A stretch of 64,000 nucleotides of DNA from Diplolepis rosae (GCA_030998225.1 JAPYXD010000686.1:1488001-1552000); one strand, 5' to 3'. Positions 22,870-34,190 are shown, numbered from the stretch's first letter. Program-made: numbers and translations. The notes: generated by a model not told the origin, from the sequence alone.

Positions 22870-23911
22870 AATAATTTTTGGAAAGTAATTTGCCGAGGGC
22901 AATTATTATACTAGGCACGAGTTGCCTCTTCGTCTATTGGATGTTCGACATGTGACCTGTTTCCGGGTCCGCGATTGGGTCACACGTGTAATTCGTGGGG
23001 CAGGTCGGGAATTTTGTTAGCGTCGCGTCGGCCATCGTCACTCTCGTCCTGCGACTGTTAGCGTCAGGTGTCACCTAAGACTCGGCAGCACTTAAAATAG
23101 GAATTGGAGTTTAAGCTCAGCCCAGATGGAAGGAGAATTCATCCTCAGATTTGTTCCGGAAATCCAGGACGTGATTCAGGTAGCGTGAGGTACCTTTTTT
23201 CTTTATTGATTTCTTTGGCAAGTGGTCCGGAAATAACGGACTCAGTTTACCTGGTATTAACGCCTCATGGCGTACATCTCACATACCGGCCACTTCGCCT
23301 CTTCTCTTCTCTCTCTTACTCGCGAGTGCTTTTTTGTTATACCGCTAGCTTATCAAAGACATGTTAGACAGAAAAAGAAGTTATCGTTATAATTATTATT
23401 GTTATAAGAAGTTATAATTGAAGTAAGTTAGTCGAGTCTGGTTCTCTCGGGTGGTGACGCGTGGTAGAACAAGTCGAATTCGCCATATTGTCGCGCGGCT
23501 CGGAAAGTTCCGAGATTTGTATAATTTTGTTTACTTATTTTGACGTAGATATCTTGGCATTTATTATTCGCATCTAATTTCAATTTGTATCGAGTCTCAC
23601 TTTAATAATAATAAATAGTGTTCTGCCAAATTTATTGTATTTTAATCAAATTCTGGTTCATTTATTCATTACCCGCCAAACTTTTGTGACCTTATTTTGA
23701 CCCTGCCTTGTTTTTAGTGTCGTTAGTTTCGAGTCTCATTACTATTGGAATAAATTTTGTCACTAACCGGAGTGACCTGCGCTCAGCAAAGTCCTCAAGG
23801 GAATATTTTATTTCAGATATACTTTATAAGAAATAGAATCAGTTAGGCCAGCCCGTTTTAAGAGTTGTTAGGTTACGGGTAAAACCTGCATCTCAACATC
23901 CTTAAACCATA
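22870..23911. other. Unassigned 1-kb segment, possible LTR or leader
   Basis: No gene recognised. It is more GC-rich near 22920-23100 and 23230-23500 than the surroundings. AATAAA signals occur near 23610 and 23750. It could be LTR/leader sequence or the remainder of the Crypton-like insertion. Confidence 0.35.
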
Positions 23912-24829
23912 ATTTTGCCAGCTAGATCAATTTCTACTCTTTGTATTCGAATCACAAATGTTAATCAAAAAGAACGGTTCATACTTTTACTTTCTTTGAG
24001 GAAAGGAAGATATGTAGGAAACGCTAATGTTAAAAACTCTGGCGGGAAAGCTTGTATTAAAGAAGCCAACATACTTTCTGTACCAGTGGAAATAGAAACT
24101 CCTACTGTTATAATAGAAGACTTCGAACAAATTGCTATCAATAATTATAAAACTACAATATTCAGAAACAAATACGAAAGCAACAATCCTGAAGAATTAA
24201 TCGACAAATTTATTTTCACTAGCGAAACAGAAGAAACATTGTCACAACTCTATAACATTTCAGGTGAAGATAGAATAAACAAAATTACAGAACTTATTAG
24301 TTTGGATCATTTGGATCATTTGAATCAAAAAGAGCTCGACCACGTTAAAAAAATTAATTGCTGAGCATTTAGACAGGTTCCAAATACCAGATGAACCTCT
24401 AGAACCTACTAATGCTGCTATGCACTAAATCCCTACAGTATATGATCGACGATTTTTTCAAAACAATACAGATTTCCACCAGCACATAAAGAAGAAATCA
24501 CTAAAAAATTTAATAAGGTTTTCATGAATAAAATAATCAAACTTTTCCAATCTCTCTATAATACACCAGTATTTATTGTACCTAAAAAGCTAGATTCACA
24601 TGGTCAAAGAAAGTGGAGAATGGTTCTATATTTTAGGAAATGAAAAAACATTTAGAGATTCTTATCCCTTACCAAATATTATTGATATTTTAGATCTACT
24701 AGGAAGCGTACGATATTTTCAGTCTTAGATTCAGCCACTGGATTCCATCATCCTTGTATACCAACGAATCCTAAAGATTCACTTAAAACAGCCTTTTTAA
24801 CTCCATTTGGGCACTAGGAATTTGATAGG
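23912..24829 (+). pseudogene. Gypsy pol: protease-RT linker and RT fingers
   Basis: Starts with MPARSISTLCIRITNVNQKE, a linker also present at 18.2-18.4 kb. RT begins with QYRFPPAHKEEITKKF, VFIVPKKLDSHGQRKWRMVL, SVLDSATGFHHP and ends at FDRMPFGLKNAPETFQR. Many small frameshifts and stops. Confidence 0.85.
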
Positions 24830-25720
24830 ATGCCCTTTGGATTAAAAAATGCACCAGAAACATTCCAAAGACTTATGTATATAGTATTAACAGGATTAGA
24901 AGGAACAGAGTTCTTTCTTTATTTGGATGATATTGTCTTATATGCTGAAACATTAGAAGAACATGAAGAAAAATTTGATGAGCTTATGAATCGACTTAGA
25001 AAAAGTGACTTACATTTACAAGCTGATAATCGTGAATTTCTCAGACCGGAAACAGTTTATTTAAGACACATTATGGATAAAAACGAAGTTAGATCTGACC
25101 CTAAAAAAATAAAATCTATACTAGAATTCTTGAGACCAAAACATAAAAGAAACATTAAACAATTCTTAGGATCAGCCGGTTACTATAGAAGATTCATGAA
25201 CAATTTTTTTAAGATTGCAAGTCCTTTGACATATCTTTTAAAGAAAAATACACCTTTCGTATGGACAGAGAAACAACAAACAGCATTTGATACGTTAGAA
25301 CAATAATTATGCGAAGAGCCTTCACTTCAAAGACCTGACTTTTCTAAGCCTTTTATACTTACTATTTATGCATCCCGATATGCGCTAAGAGGCATACTTT
25401 CTCAAGGGAAAATAGGACAAGATAAAGCGATAGCTTATACTTCTCGTACGTTAAGCGACAGCGAAAAAAACATTTGACACTTATGAAAAAAAAGCATTAG
25501 CAATAGTGTACTTAGTTCAGCACTTCCGATCTTACCTTTATGGCAGAAGTTTTAGTTTAGTATTGTAACTGACCATAAACCATTAGTATGGTTCAAAAAT
25601 TCTAAAGATCCATGCTCTGGAGTAACAAGATAAAGATTTAAATTAGCTGAGTTCGCCTTTGATTTTGTGTATAAAGCAGGAAAAACGAATGTTAATACTG
25701 ATGCGTTATCACGAAATCTT
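24830..25720 (+). pseudogene. Gypsy pol: RT palm/thumb and RNase H
   Basis: An open 158-codon frame holds the catalytic LYLDDIVLYAETLEEHEEKF intact and the thumb through FLGSAGYYRRFMNNFFKIAS. RNase H follows with stops: PFILTIYASRYALRGILSQG, where the usual first catalytic Asp (TDAS) is Tyr, then KPLVWFKN and NVNTDALSRN. RT well preserved; RNase H inactivated. Confidence 0.9.
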
Positions 25721-26512
25721 GTCAAAAGTATTAAAGAAGATAAAAATAAAACAAATATTTCTTGACCTGAAAATAAAGATGATTCAAAAAATTCTTTGAA
25801 TGATATAAAGGAAAACAATATAGAAGCAAATTTTGAGAAGAAATCCAAATCTACAAGTCGTACAAAATCTAGTTCAAAAAAATTTCAAAGTTCAAAAAGT
25901 TCAAAAAAATCCACAAACCCAACAAAATCTTCTGATCCTCTCTATGCTCCACAAATATGTATCAATTACACAAATTCTAATACAGTAAGGACTTGCAATC
26001 AAGCAAAAAAACAGAATAAAAAAATTAATAATCAACCAAGATATAGAGATCTTACAGACTCAAATGGAGAAAAAGACGAAAAAAGCGGTGATGAACTTTC
26101 TAAAAGGGAACAGAAAAGAATGATTATTGAAAATATAACCATATCAGTACCAGTTCCTGAAAGAAAAAGAGGTCGACCAAGAAAAAGTACATTAAAAACT
26201 TTGGACAAAAATGAAAATAAACCCCAGAAAAAGAAACAGAAGAAAGATGAAAATGAGAATCTTAACGAAGATAAGAAGATAATCGATTCAGACTATGAAT
26301 TTATCAAAAACCCATTAATAAATGAGAAAACAGATTCAGATTCTTCTTCCGAAGATTCTGATATTTTAGTGGACGACAATACCCTCTTAGAAAATTCTGG
26401 AGAAGAAAATCAAAGAAACTTTATAGACGATGTATATTCCCAATCAGGAAATAGTACAAACGGCCTAGAAAACCGACCACCACCAGAACCGCCCCCTGTT
26501 AAAAGGGACTGA
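25721..26512 (+). CDS. Gypsy pol linker: Lys/Ser-rich region with AT-hook and Pro-rich end
   Basis: An uninterrupted 238-codon frame (25796-26512) between RNase H and integrase. It is low-complexity and charged, with an AT-hook (KRGRPRK) about half way, a polyacidic stretch and a terminal RPPPEPPPVKR motif. It is downstream of RNase H and continues into NIIECRDQFTMRKD, which matches the gypsy copy at 50.69-50.89 kb, so it belongs to pol and is not a separate gene. An AT-hook could help chromatin binding of the integration complex (inference). Confidence 0.7.
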
Positions 26513-26810
26513 CTGGCAGTAAACATAACAAAAAACCGCAATATAATCGAATGTCGTGACCAATTTACCATGCGTAAAGATTTAATTATGCGTACTTTGT
26601 TTTTACGAAAGGAGAACCACATGATAATGGATGACAAATTTTACAAAAACGTAATGAATTGCCTAAATTTAAAAATCTATGCACAGGACAAACACACGAA
26701 TTTCGAAGATAATTACAATATTATTTTGCAATACCAATAGAATCTGAAGCAAAGAAAAATCTAAGTGACACATTGAAAAATATTAACATTAGTAAACTTC
26801 TGTTTATTGA
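26513..26810 (+). pseudogene. Gypsy pol: pre-integrase segment, truncated
   Basis: Reads NIIECRDQFTMRKD, then with frameshifts KGEPHDNG, QILQKRNELPKFKNLC, YYFAIPIESEAKKNLSDTLK. It aligns with the minus-strand copy (RTQKNIIECRDQLTMRKDNY). Homology stops near 26810, exactly where DNA polymerase B sequence begins. Confidence 0.7.
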
Positions 26811-26814
26811 GCTA

Positions 26815-27438
26815 GGTATTAGGGTTGGATTAAGCCAATTCTCTAGTCGCTATGCTAAAGCAAATAACCCATACATAGAACTGTATAATGAGAATGAGGA
26901 GATCATTTATTTGGTCTACTTTGGCGCTAACAACTTATATGGACGGGCAATCGCACAATGGCTTCCTCGCAGTAGTTTCGAGTGGGTTCCAAATGTAGAT
27001 ATTAACTGCAATTTTCCTAATGATTACCTTGTTGGCTATATTTTAGAAGTAGACTTAAAATAGCTAAATGAACTTCATAATGCCTATAATGATTTATCCT
27101 TTTGTCCTGAACGCTCAAAACCACTAGGGCTGAAGAAGAAGAAACTGCTAACTAGCCTTGTATCCATGGGCAAACACGTTCTCCATTACCATGCACTGAA
27201 TCAAGCTCTGACTAATGGTCTTAAATTATTCAAATTCCACCGAATCGTTGAATTCAATCATTCCCCTTGGTTGAAATCCTACATAGATTTTAATACCTTA
27301 ATGAGAGCATAATACCATAATGGATTTGAAAAGAAGCTTTTCAAACTAATAAACCATACGGTTTATGGAAAAACGATGGAGAATGTACGCAAACATGTAG
27401 ACATCCAACTTGTCACAAAGTGGGAGGGTAGGTACGGT
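26815..27438 (+). pseudogene. Polinton-like protein-primed DNA polymerase B, part 1
   Basis: Plus-strand frames give GLSQFSSRYAKANNPYIELY, then YLVYFGANNLYGRAIAQWLP where family members have D in YLDANNLYG (motif A): the catalytic Asp is Gly here. After a stop at 27061 it continues with [56 protein letters not shown] (motif B, K..N...YG). The coding sequence stops at WEGRYG, at the left target duplication of the foldback insertion, and resumes at 32313. Type-B polymerases of this kind occur in Polinton/Maverick elements and adintoviruses. Confidence 0.85.
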
Positions 27439-27565
27439 CAGTGTGTCCAGATTTGACACGCGAACGTTACGCACACAACGCCAACAGCAGTACGTACGTG
27501 AGAATGGTTGCGCGCACAGCGTAGTGTGTCTGTTCGCAGTGGTTCTCTGAGTTTTCTCTGTTTGA

Positions 27566-27820
27566 AGGCTCCTTGTACCTACAGCTGATATTACGTGCGC
27601 GAGGAATCACATGTACGCACTGTTAGCTAAAGTTGTGTAAGTTAGATTGCTATATGAAACTCAACAGTGTGTAGGAGCACTGCTTACAAAATACAGATCG
27701 ACAGCTTGCTCGGTTTTTATGTTTCTTTCGACTCTGCTGGATTCCGTGAAAAAGAGTTGCGAAAGAGATGCCGAATTCGAAATGACGGAAGATATAATTT
27801 GAAAACTTAACCCTAAAATC
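27566..27820 (+). repeat. Outer copy of an internal module in the foldback arm
   Basis: Sequence around CAGCTGATATTACGTGCGCG, TTTATGTTTCTTTCGACTC and GAGTTGCGAAAGAGATG is a diverged duplicate of the module at 28985-29222. Its mirror copies are at about 31930-32170 and 30525-30765. Confidence 0.7.
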
Positions 27821-27825
27821 AAAAT

Positions 27826-28420
27826 TTTATAGTGTGTAAAATCTTTTACATGATAGTTTTAATAAACAAGTGTTAATTAAGGGGTTCAATATTTAAGCAA
27901 GTTAATAATTTATATTCTAATTCACATACGAAATTACAATTACTAAACAATTTTTTTGTATGAACTTGATTCGACAAACCTTTACTATTGAGTAAAATAC
28001 TTTAAATACCATTTTTTGAAATACATAACATCTTTTACGTGACAATTTCAATATATAAGTGTAAACAAAAGGTTTCTTTTTTTTGTTGATGAATAAATTA
28101 TATTTACATTTTCATACGAAATTACTCATTGTGATTCTTTGTTATTAAGTAAAAGTGACAAATATTATAAAAATAAAATACTTTTAAAAAAAGTTTTAGA
28201 ATACTTAAAAATTTGTATATGACAATGTTAATGTATAAATGTAAATGAAAGGTTTGATTATTAAAAAAAGCCAATTAATTATATCTGAATTCGCATGCGA
28301 AACTACAAATTGAGATCCCTTTGGTATGAAGATAATTCGACAAACTTTTACTGTAAATTAAAATACTTTAAATAATTTTTTTGAAATACGTAAGAATCGT
28401 TTAACAGATTATTTTAGTAT
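27826..28420 (+). repeat. Degenerate ~190-bp tandem units in the foldback arm
   Basis: Related stretches such as AACATCTTTTACGTGACAAT, with ...AATATATAAGTGTAAA..., begin near 27835, 28025, 28205 and 28390, each followed by an AT-rich part containing TTCGACAAACC or similar. Mirrored in the right arm. Divergence between units is far greater than between arms. Confidence 0.5.
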
Positions 28421-28975
28421 ATGCACTGCCATCAGATATTACAGGTTCACTTGTACTTTTATCTACTGCTAAAGCATCTTCATTTTTATGGTAACATGTG
28501 ATGTTAAAGATTTGAGCCATTCCACAAATTTTTAATGATAATTTATTCGAAATAAATATATTTCCACTTCATATCAGAGAAATCTCAACATGTAATTTAG
28601 TATTCAAATTTAAATATAATATATTTGATATTTAAAGAATCAAACTATTTATTCACACTTGGATAGTCTCTAAATCATTTATATCCAAATACAATATAAT
28701 TTATTTTTGAAAAATCAAATATTTTATTTACATTTATTTGATGAAATTATCTTGTAAAAGGTTTTAAGTATTCCAAAAACTTTTTTGAGGTCCTTTATTC
28801 TAAAGGAAATTTTTTGAAATTTATTTCTTACTAGACAAATTTTAAAGTTTAATTTCTTATGCAAAATTAAACATGTTTTTTAATTTTTTATATAATCAAA
28901 TCTCTTATTCACACTTGTATATTAGAATTTTCTAAAAATAATTTTGGATAAATAAGAAATTTTGTTTCCAAATAA

Positions 28976-29221
28976 TTGATTATTAAATTTGTAAAATTTA
29001 TTTTATATTATAAAACTCTTCAGATGCAATTTCATATGAACTTTCAGCAGATATTGCGTGCGCGAAAGTTGTGTAAGTTTGATCGCTATATGAAATCGAA
29101 GCGTATATTAAAGAACTTCTTAAAAATTGACAGGATGCTCAGATTTTATGTTTTTCTCGATTCTATACAAAAAAGGCGCGAAAGAGACCTCAAATTTGAA
29201 ACATATTATTTGAAAAATTAA
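28976..29221 (+). CDS. Conserved 81-codon frame in left foldback arm, function unknown
   Basis: Basic, Phe/Arg/Lys-rich frame (RKLCKFDRYMKSKRILKNFL) lying within the inner module. The mirrored frame in the right arm (30526-30771, minus) differs at only three residues. No family recognised. The conservation may simply reflect arm identity, so coding status is doubtful. Confidence 0.2.
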   Translation: MIIKFVKFILYYKTLQMQFHMNFQQILRARKLCKFDRYMKSKRILKNFLKIDRMLRFYVFLDSIQKRRERDLKFETYYLKN

Positions 29222-29687
29222 CCAAATACGTGTTTTACTTTCTTAAAGTAATGAAAAAATTAATTTAAAAAATATGATATAATTACTACTGGAAAGGTAC
29301 ACTATCTTTTGTGCTTAAATTTTGTTTCAAATCTTTTTTCATAAAATCGCTTTTTCACCAAAATAGCATTATTCTCTCAATTTAAGGAGGTTCGACCGTG
29401 ACTAGGAAGCCCTTGGAAAACTTTGACTAATTCCCAGTTTAAAAAATCTGAATGCTGTTATCCTATGCATAATATTAGAGAAAGATGTTCGCTTTACCGA
29501 GACCAAGTTAGAAAATATAAAAAATGTCCTTTCTAGTACCAATTACGGTAGGTTGAGCCTCCTCAAATTTGTACATTTTTCACTAATTCAATTAGCACAT
29601 CGAATTTGATAGACATATCAGCAATTTTCAAAAATTTACTTACGTCAACAGTAAAAGAAACTATTAATTAAACTATGAAATTTCACA

Positions 29688-30065
29688 GGCACAGGCAATT
29701 TTTAAGTTGTTTCCTTTGTATTTTTTATAGAAATAAATTCTCACTCATGAGGACTTCAATCTGAGTCGAAACATTTGAAAGTATGAAACTTTGAGTTACA
29801 TTTTTTCTGGACCCTAAAGCCAACTAAGGACATCAACAATTTTTGAATATTAATACTAAGGGTCGATATAAGTTCTGTTCATTATTCATTTTTAGATCAA
29901 TCAAATATTAATATTTTATATATGAAATAATTTGAAAATCTTTCTGAGGAAAAAAGACGCTTTCGACTGCGCTGGGATTCGAGCCCAGGTCTTTCGATTG
30001 CCGATCGACTGCTCGTTAAAAAATTATGATTAAATTGATTCAAAATTTTACATTGAGATGTATGA
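29688..30065. other. Loop of the foldback element with fragments of two other repeats
   Basis: Contains a hammerhead-like core (29744-29772) followed by TGGACCCTAAAGCCAA, shared with 42450-42530, and a truncated family A tRNA-like repeat at about 29930-30014 (GGGATTCGAGCCCAGGTC). The loop seems to be made of captured or nested repeats. Confidence 0.6.
29744..29772 (+). ncRNA. Hammerhead-like core motif, diverged copy
   Basis: CTCATGA, one G, stem GACTT...GAGTC (last pair G-T), then GAAAC. The intact-looking copy at 42452-42480 has CTGATGA and GGCTC/GAGCC: the second stem pair changes G-C to A-T, a compensatory change. Here the core G5 equivalent is C, so self-cleavage is not expected. Confidence 0.3.
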
Positions 30066-30525
30066 AATTTCATAGTTTAATTAATAGTTTCTTTTACTGT
30101 TGACGTAAGTAAATTTTTGAAAATTGCTGATATGTCTATCAAATTCGATGTGCTAATTGAATTAGTGAAAAATGTACAAATTTGAGGAGGCTCAACCTAC
30201 CGTAATTGGTACTAGAAAGGACATTTTTTATATTTTCTAACTTGGTCTCGGTAAAGCGAACATCTTTCTCTAATATTATGCATAGGATAACAGCATTCAG
30301 ATTTTTTAAACTGGGAATTAGTCAAGTTTTCCAAGGGCTTCCTAGTCACGGTCGAACCTCCTTAAATTGAGAGAATAATGCTATTTTGGTGAAAAAGCGA
30401 TTTTATGAAAAAAGATTTGAAACAAAATTTAAGCACAAAAGATAGTGTACCTTTCCAGTAGTAATTATATCATATTTTTTAAATTAATTGTTTCATTACT
30501 TTAAGAAAGTAAAACACGTATTTGG

Positions 30526-30771
30526 TTAATTTTTCAAATAATATGTTTCAAATTTGAGGTCTCTTTCGCGCCTTTTTTGTATAGAATCGAGAAAAACATT
30601 AAATCTGAGCATCCTGTCAATTTTTAAGAAGTTCTTTAATATACGCTTCGATTTCATATAGCGATCAAACTTACACAACTTTCGCGCACGCAATATCTGC
30701 TGAAATTTCATATGAAATTGCATCTGAAAAGTTTTATAATATAAAATAAATTTTACAAATTTAATAATCAA
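30526..30771 (-). CDS. Mirror copy of the 81-codon frame in the right foldback arm
   Basis: Same frame as 28976-29221 in the opposite arm and orientation, with three residue differences (Leu/Phe, Asn/Lys, Tyr/Asn). No recognised domain. Confidence 0.2.
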   Translation of the reverse strand: MIIKFVKFILYYKTFQMQFHMKFQQILRARKLCKFDRYMKSKRILKNFLKIDRMLRFNVFLDSIQKRRERDLKFETYYLKN

Positions 30772-32312
30772 TTATTTGGAAACAAAATTTCTTATTTATC
30801 CAAAATTATTTTTAGAAAATTCTAATATGCAAGTGTGAATAAGAGATTTGATTATATAAAAAATTAAAAAACATGTTTAATCTTGCATAAGAAATTAAAC
30901 TTTAAAATTTGTCTAGTAAGAAATAAATTTCAAAAAATTTCCTTTAGAATAAAGGACCTCAAAAAAGTTTTTGGAATACTTAAAACCTTTTACATGACAA
31001 TTTCATGAAATAAATGTAGATAAAATATATGATTATTCAAAAATAAATTATATTGTATTTGGATATAAATGATTTAGAGACTATCCAAGTGTGAATAAAT
31101 AGTTTGATTCTTTAAATATCAAATATATTATATTTAAATTTGAATACTAAATTGCATGTTGAGATTTCTCTGATATGAAGTGGAAAAATATTTATTTCGA
31201 ATAAAATATCATTAAAAATTTGTGGAATAGCTCAAATCTTTTACATCACATGTTATTATAAAAATGAAGATGCTTTAGCAGTAGATAAAAGTACAAGTGA
31301 ACCTGTAATTTTTGATGGCAGTGCATATACTAAAATTATCTTTTAAACGATTCTTACGAATTTCAAAAAAATTATTTAAATTATTTTAATTTACAGTAAA
31401 AGTTTATCGAATTATCTTCATACCAAAGGGATCTCAATTTGTAGTTTCGCATGCGAATTCAGATATAATTAATTGGCTTTTTTTAATAATCAAACCTTTC
31501 ATTTACATTTATACATTAAAATTGTCATATAGAAATTTTTAAGTATTCTAAAACTTTTTTTAAAAGTATTTTATTTTTATAATATTTGTCACTTTTACTT
31601 AATAACAAAGAATCACAATGAGTAATTTCGTATGAAAATGTAAATATAATTTATTCATCAACAAAAAAAAAGAAACCTTTTGTTTACACTTATATATTGA
31701 AATTGTCACGTAAAAGATGTTATGTATTTCAAAAAATGGTATTTAAAGTATTTTACTCAAAAGTAAAGGTTTGTCGAATCAAGTTCATACAAAAAAATTG
31801 TTTAGTAATTGTAATTTCGTATGTGAATTAGAATATAAATTATTAACTTGCTTAAATATTGAACCCCTTAATGAACACTTGTTTATTAAAACTATCATGT
31901 AAAAGATTTTACACACTATAAAATTTTGATTTTAGGGTTAAGTTTTCAAATTATATCTTCCGTCATTTCGAATTCGGCATCTCTTTCGCAACTCTTTTGC
32001 ACGGAATCCATCAGAGTCGAAAGAAACATAAAAACCGAGCAAGCTGTCGATCTGTATTTTGTAAGCAGTGCTCCTACAAACTGTTGAGTTTCATATAGCA
32101 ATCTAACTTACACAACTTTAGCTAACAGTGCGTACATGTGATTCCTCGCGCACGCAATATCAGCTGTAGGTACAAGGAGCCTTCAAACAGAGAAAATTCA
32201 GAGAACCACTGCGAACAGCAGACACACTACGCTGCGCGCGCAACCATTCTCACGTACGTACTGCTGTTGGCGTTGTGTGCGTAACGTTCGCGTGTCAAAT
32301 CTGGACACACTG

Positions 32313-32987
32313 GGTACGGTGCGGAAGCCTCCATATCGAAACCTAAGTTCCACAGCCACGCAATCTTCAGAGAAGACCTCGTAGCTGTAGAATTGAAAAA
32401 GACCGACGTTTCGTTCAATAAACCGATATACGTTGGGCTTAGTGTGCACGATATTTCCAAGAGTTTGAAATATGACTGACAGCTTCATTTACGAAGTTAA
32501 ATGTCCAGATATTTACGCTGACGTGAAAAACGATATACAAAACTTCGACACGTCTGACTATACTTCGCATAACATCTATGGTAATTCGCAAGCTGATAGA
32601 AAGATCTCAGGTCTCATGGAAGACGAATGTAACGGTAAAATTATAACAGAGTTCATTGGATTGTGGAGTAAAATGTATAGTGTGCGATTCAACGGTTAAG
32701 ATTTTGTAAAAAATGGGAAAGTTATAAAAGCTGGTACAGTCAAGAAAGATATTGAATTTAATGATTATATTGACTGCTCAGAAAATATTAAAACGAAAAA
32801 TAGGATACAACATGTAATTATATTGCGATTATACAACGTTAAAACATTAAAACAATGTAGAATAGCACTAAATCCTTACGGTAATAACAAGAGGCTCCTG
32901 TTGCCAGGCAGCACAGATACCCCGGCATGGGGCCTCTATAGAATTTGGGAAGGTAAAAATATGAGAATGGATGTGGATGCGAATTAA
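32313..32987 (+). pseudogene. Polinton-like DNA polymerase B, part 2
   Basis: Continues from 27438: GAEASISKPKFHSHAIFRED, VELKKTDVSFNKPIYVGLSV, HDISKSLKY, then jumps to MTDSFIYEVKCPDIYADVKN. The segment before TDS, including the first Asp of the YxDTDS motif C, is deleted. The C terminus has LMEDECNGKIITEFIGLWSK and, after a stop at 32698, the end near 32987 (WGLYRIWEGK). With motif A also lost, the enzyme is dead. Confidence 0.85.
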
Positions 32988-33174
32988 TTGTAAATAGGGA
33001 CGGAGTGTGTGTAAAAAATAGATTGTGAGCTAGCATTGTGAATATATTGATGATAATGAGATAAAATAACACAATATTATGTATATATCATATATTTTAC
33101 TTTCCAGAACCTTACATCTAGTTAATACATAAGTTCATTATTAGTTTAACTATAACTTAAGTATGCATTAACTA

Positions 33175-33324
33175 CACTACCGGTCAAAATTATGGGACCA
33201 CCTGTTTTTCGATGATTGCTTAAATTATCTTAATTTTAGTTTTGTGAGTGATAAAATGTATTCTCTTAAGATAATTTAATCAATCATCGAAAAACAGGTA
33301 TTCCTACAATTTTGACAGGTAGCA
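33175..33324. mobile_element. 150-bp Tc1/mariner-type MITE
   Basis: Nearly whole-length inverted repeat: left end CACTACCGGTCAAAATTATG, right end its complement with few changes (CAATTTTGACAGGTAGCA), flanked by TA on both sides. CACTACCGGTCAAAA is a common Tc1-like terminus. No coding capacity. Confidence 0.8.
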
Positions 33325-33419
33325 TATAATTGAACTGTAAGTTACGTATGACTTAACTATAACTTAACTATAATTCAATCATACTGTAACGCTATAATTA
33401 ACTTTAAAACTTTTCTACA

Positions 33420-33815
33420 TATCTGACTTTTCTACCCAACTGTCGTGTGAAGAATCGAAACCAAGCCATTTCACATAGACTTTTTTATCACGTTTTTTGA
33501 AGATCTCTATGAGATAAATGTCGGGGTACTTGACCTTAAGGAGCTCCTCTTGATAGAAGCCACCGGCATGTGGTTGATCTTGGTAGTCCTTAAGTTTGTA
33601 TGTAACTGGTTTAGTTGATATAACTACTCATAGTGAATATTTATATGGACCAGTTCGCAATGTATCTCTTTTTAAAAACGTTTTGTAGTTCGCTCACTCG
33701 AATTTTATCACCAGCTTTGAATTTTAGTTGTCTCATGGGTTTTTTCCTATGTTCATAAAACCGTTTTCTTAATTCATCCTCATAATCAGTGGTGACATCT
33801 TTATTTCATTATTGT
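33420..33815 (-). pseudogene. Polinton-like integrase, C-terminal region
   Basis: Minus strand reads DEYEDELRKRFYEHRKKPMR-type sequence (YEDELRKRFYEHRKKPM), LKFKAGDKIRVSELQNVFKK, then after breaks SYKLKDYQDQPHAGGFYQEE and a chromodomain-like KKVYVKWLGFDSSHDSWVEK. This is the end of the retrovirus-type integrase found in Polinton-like elements. It converges with the plus-strand polymerase gene. Catalytic core not present in the window. Confidence 0.75.
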
Positions 33816-34190
33816 GACTAAGATTTCCAGCTGCTTGAGAGCCCATGAGCAATTGAAAAATTGAAAATCATTAGGATCATCCCAGTGGATATATTCTGGT
33901 CTTGAATCTTGTCCTGCAATCATGAAGTGAGGAAGTGAATCCACACTACTGACGGGTCATCTTTGTAATGACTCACCATTGTTTGAATTACTTTTTTATG
34001 ATTCACCATTGGTTGATCGTCTTTTTTCCGTCGTCTCCTTATTGATAAAAATCGTGCCATAATATTCTTGTACTTGAAACTTTTGTCAAAACGTATAGAT
34101 TCGGAGGAATTGTAATTTCTCTTTTGTGCGCTTGTACCAATAAGGAATTTTTTATAGTTATTCAAATCATCAGAGTTCACATGGGCTTCT
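33816..34190 (-). pseudogene. Polinton-associated hypothetical gene, fragment
   Basis: Frame 33920-34180 (basic: FLSIRRRRKKDDQPMVNHKK) continues after a frameshift with FMIAGQDSRPEYIHWDDPND. The HWDDPN-type motif occurs in proteins encoded next to Polinton-like integrases in insects (from memory, unverified). Function unknown. Confidence 0.5.

Larger units (their letters stand above)
27439..32312. mobile_element. Giant foldback element (hAT-like ends, about 2.25-kb inverted arms)
   Basis: A 4874-bp insertion in the polymerase gene with an 8-bp target duplication GGTACGGT (27431-27438 and 32313-32320). Ends are CAGTGTGTCCAG and its complement; CAG ends plus 8-bp duplication fit the hAT superfamily. 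The arms (27439 to about 29687, and about 30066 to 32312) are long near-identical inverted repeats, leaving a loop of about 380 bp. No transposase seen, so non-autonomous. Removal restores the polymerase frame exactly (WEGRYG then AEASISKPKFHSHA). Confidence 0.9.

Noticed and set aside
32198..32488. Two overlapping minus-strand frames at the right end of the foldback element
   Set aside because: They cross the transposon/polymerase junction and are antisense to the polymerase frame.
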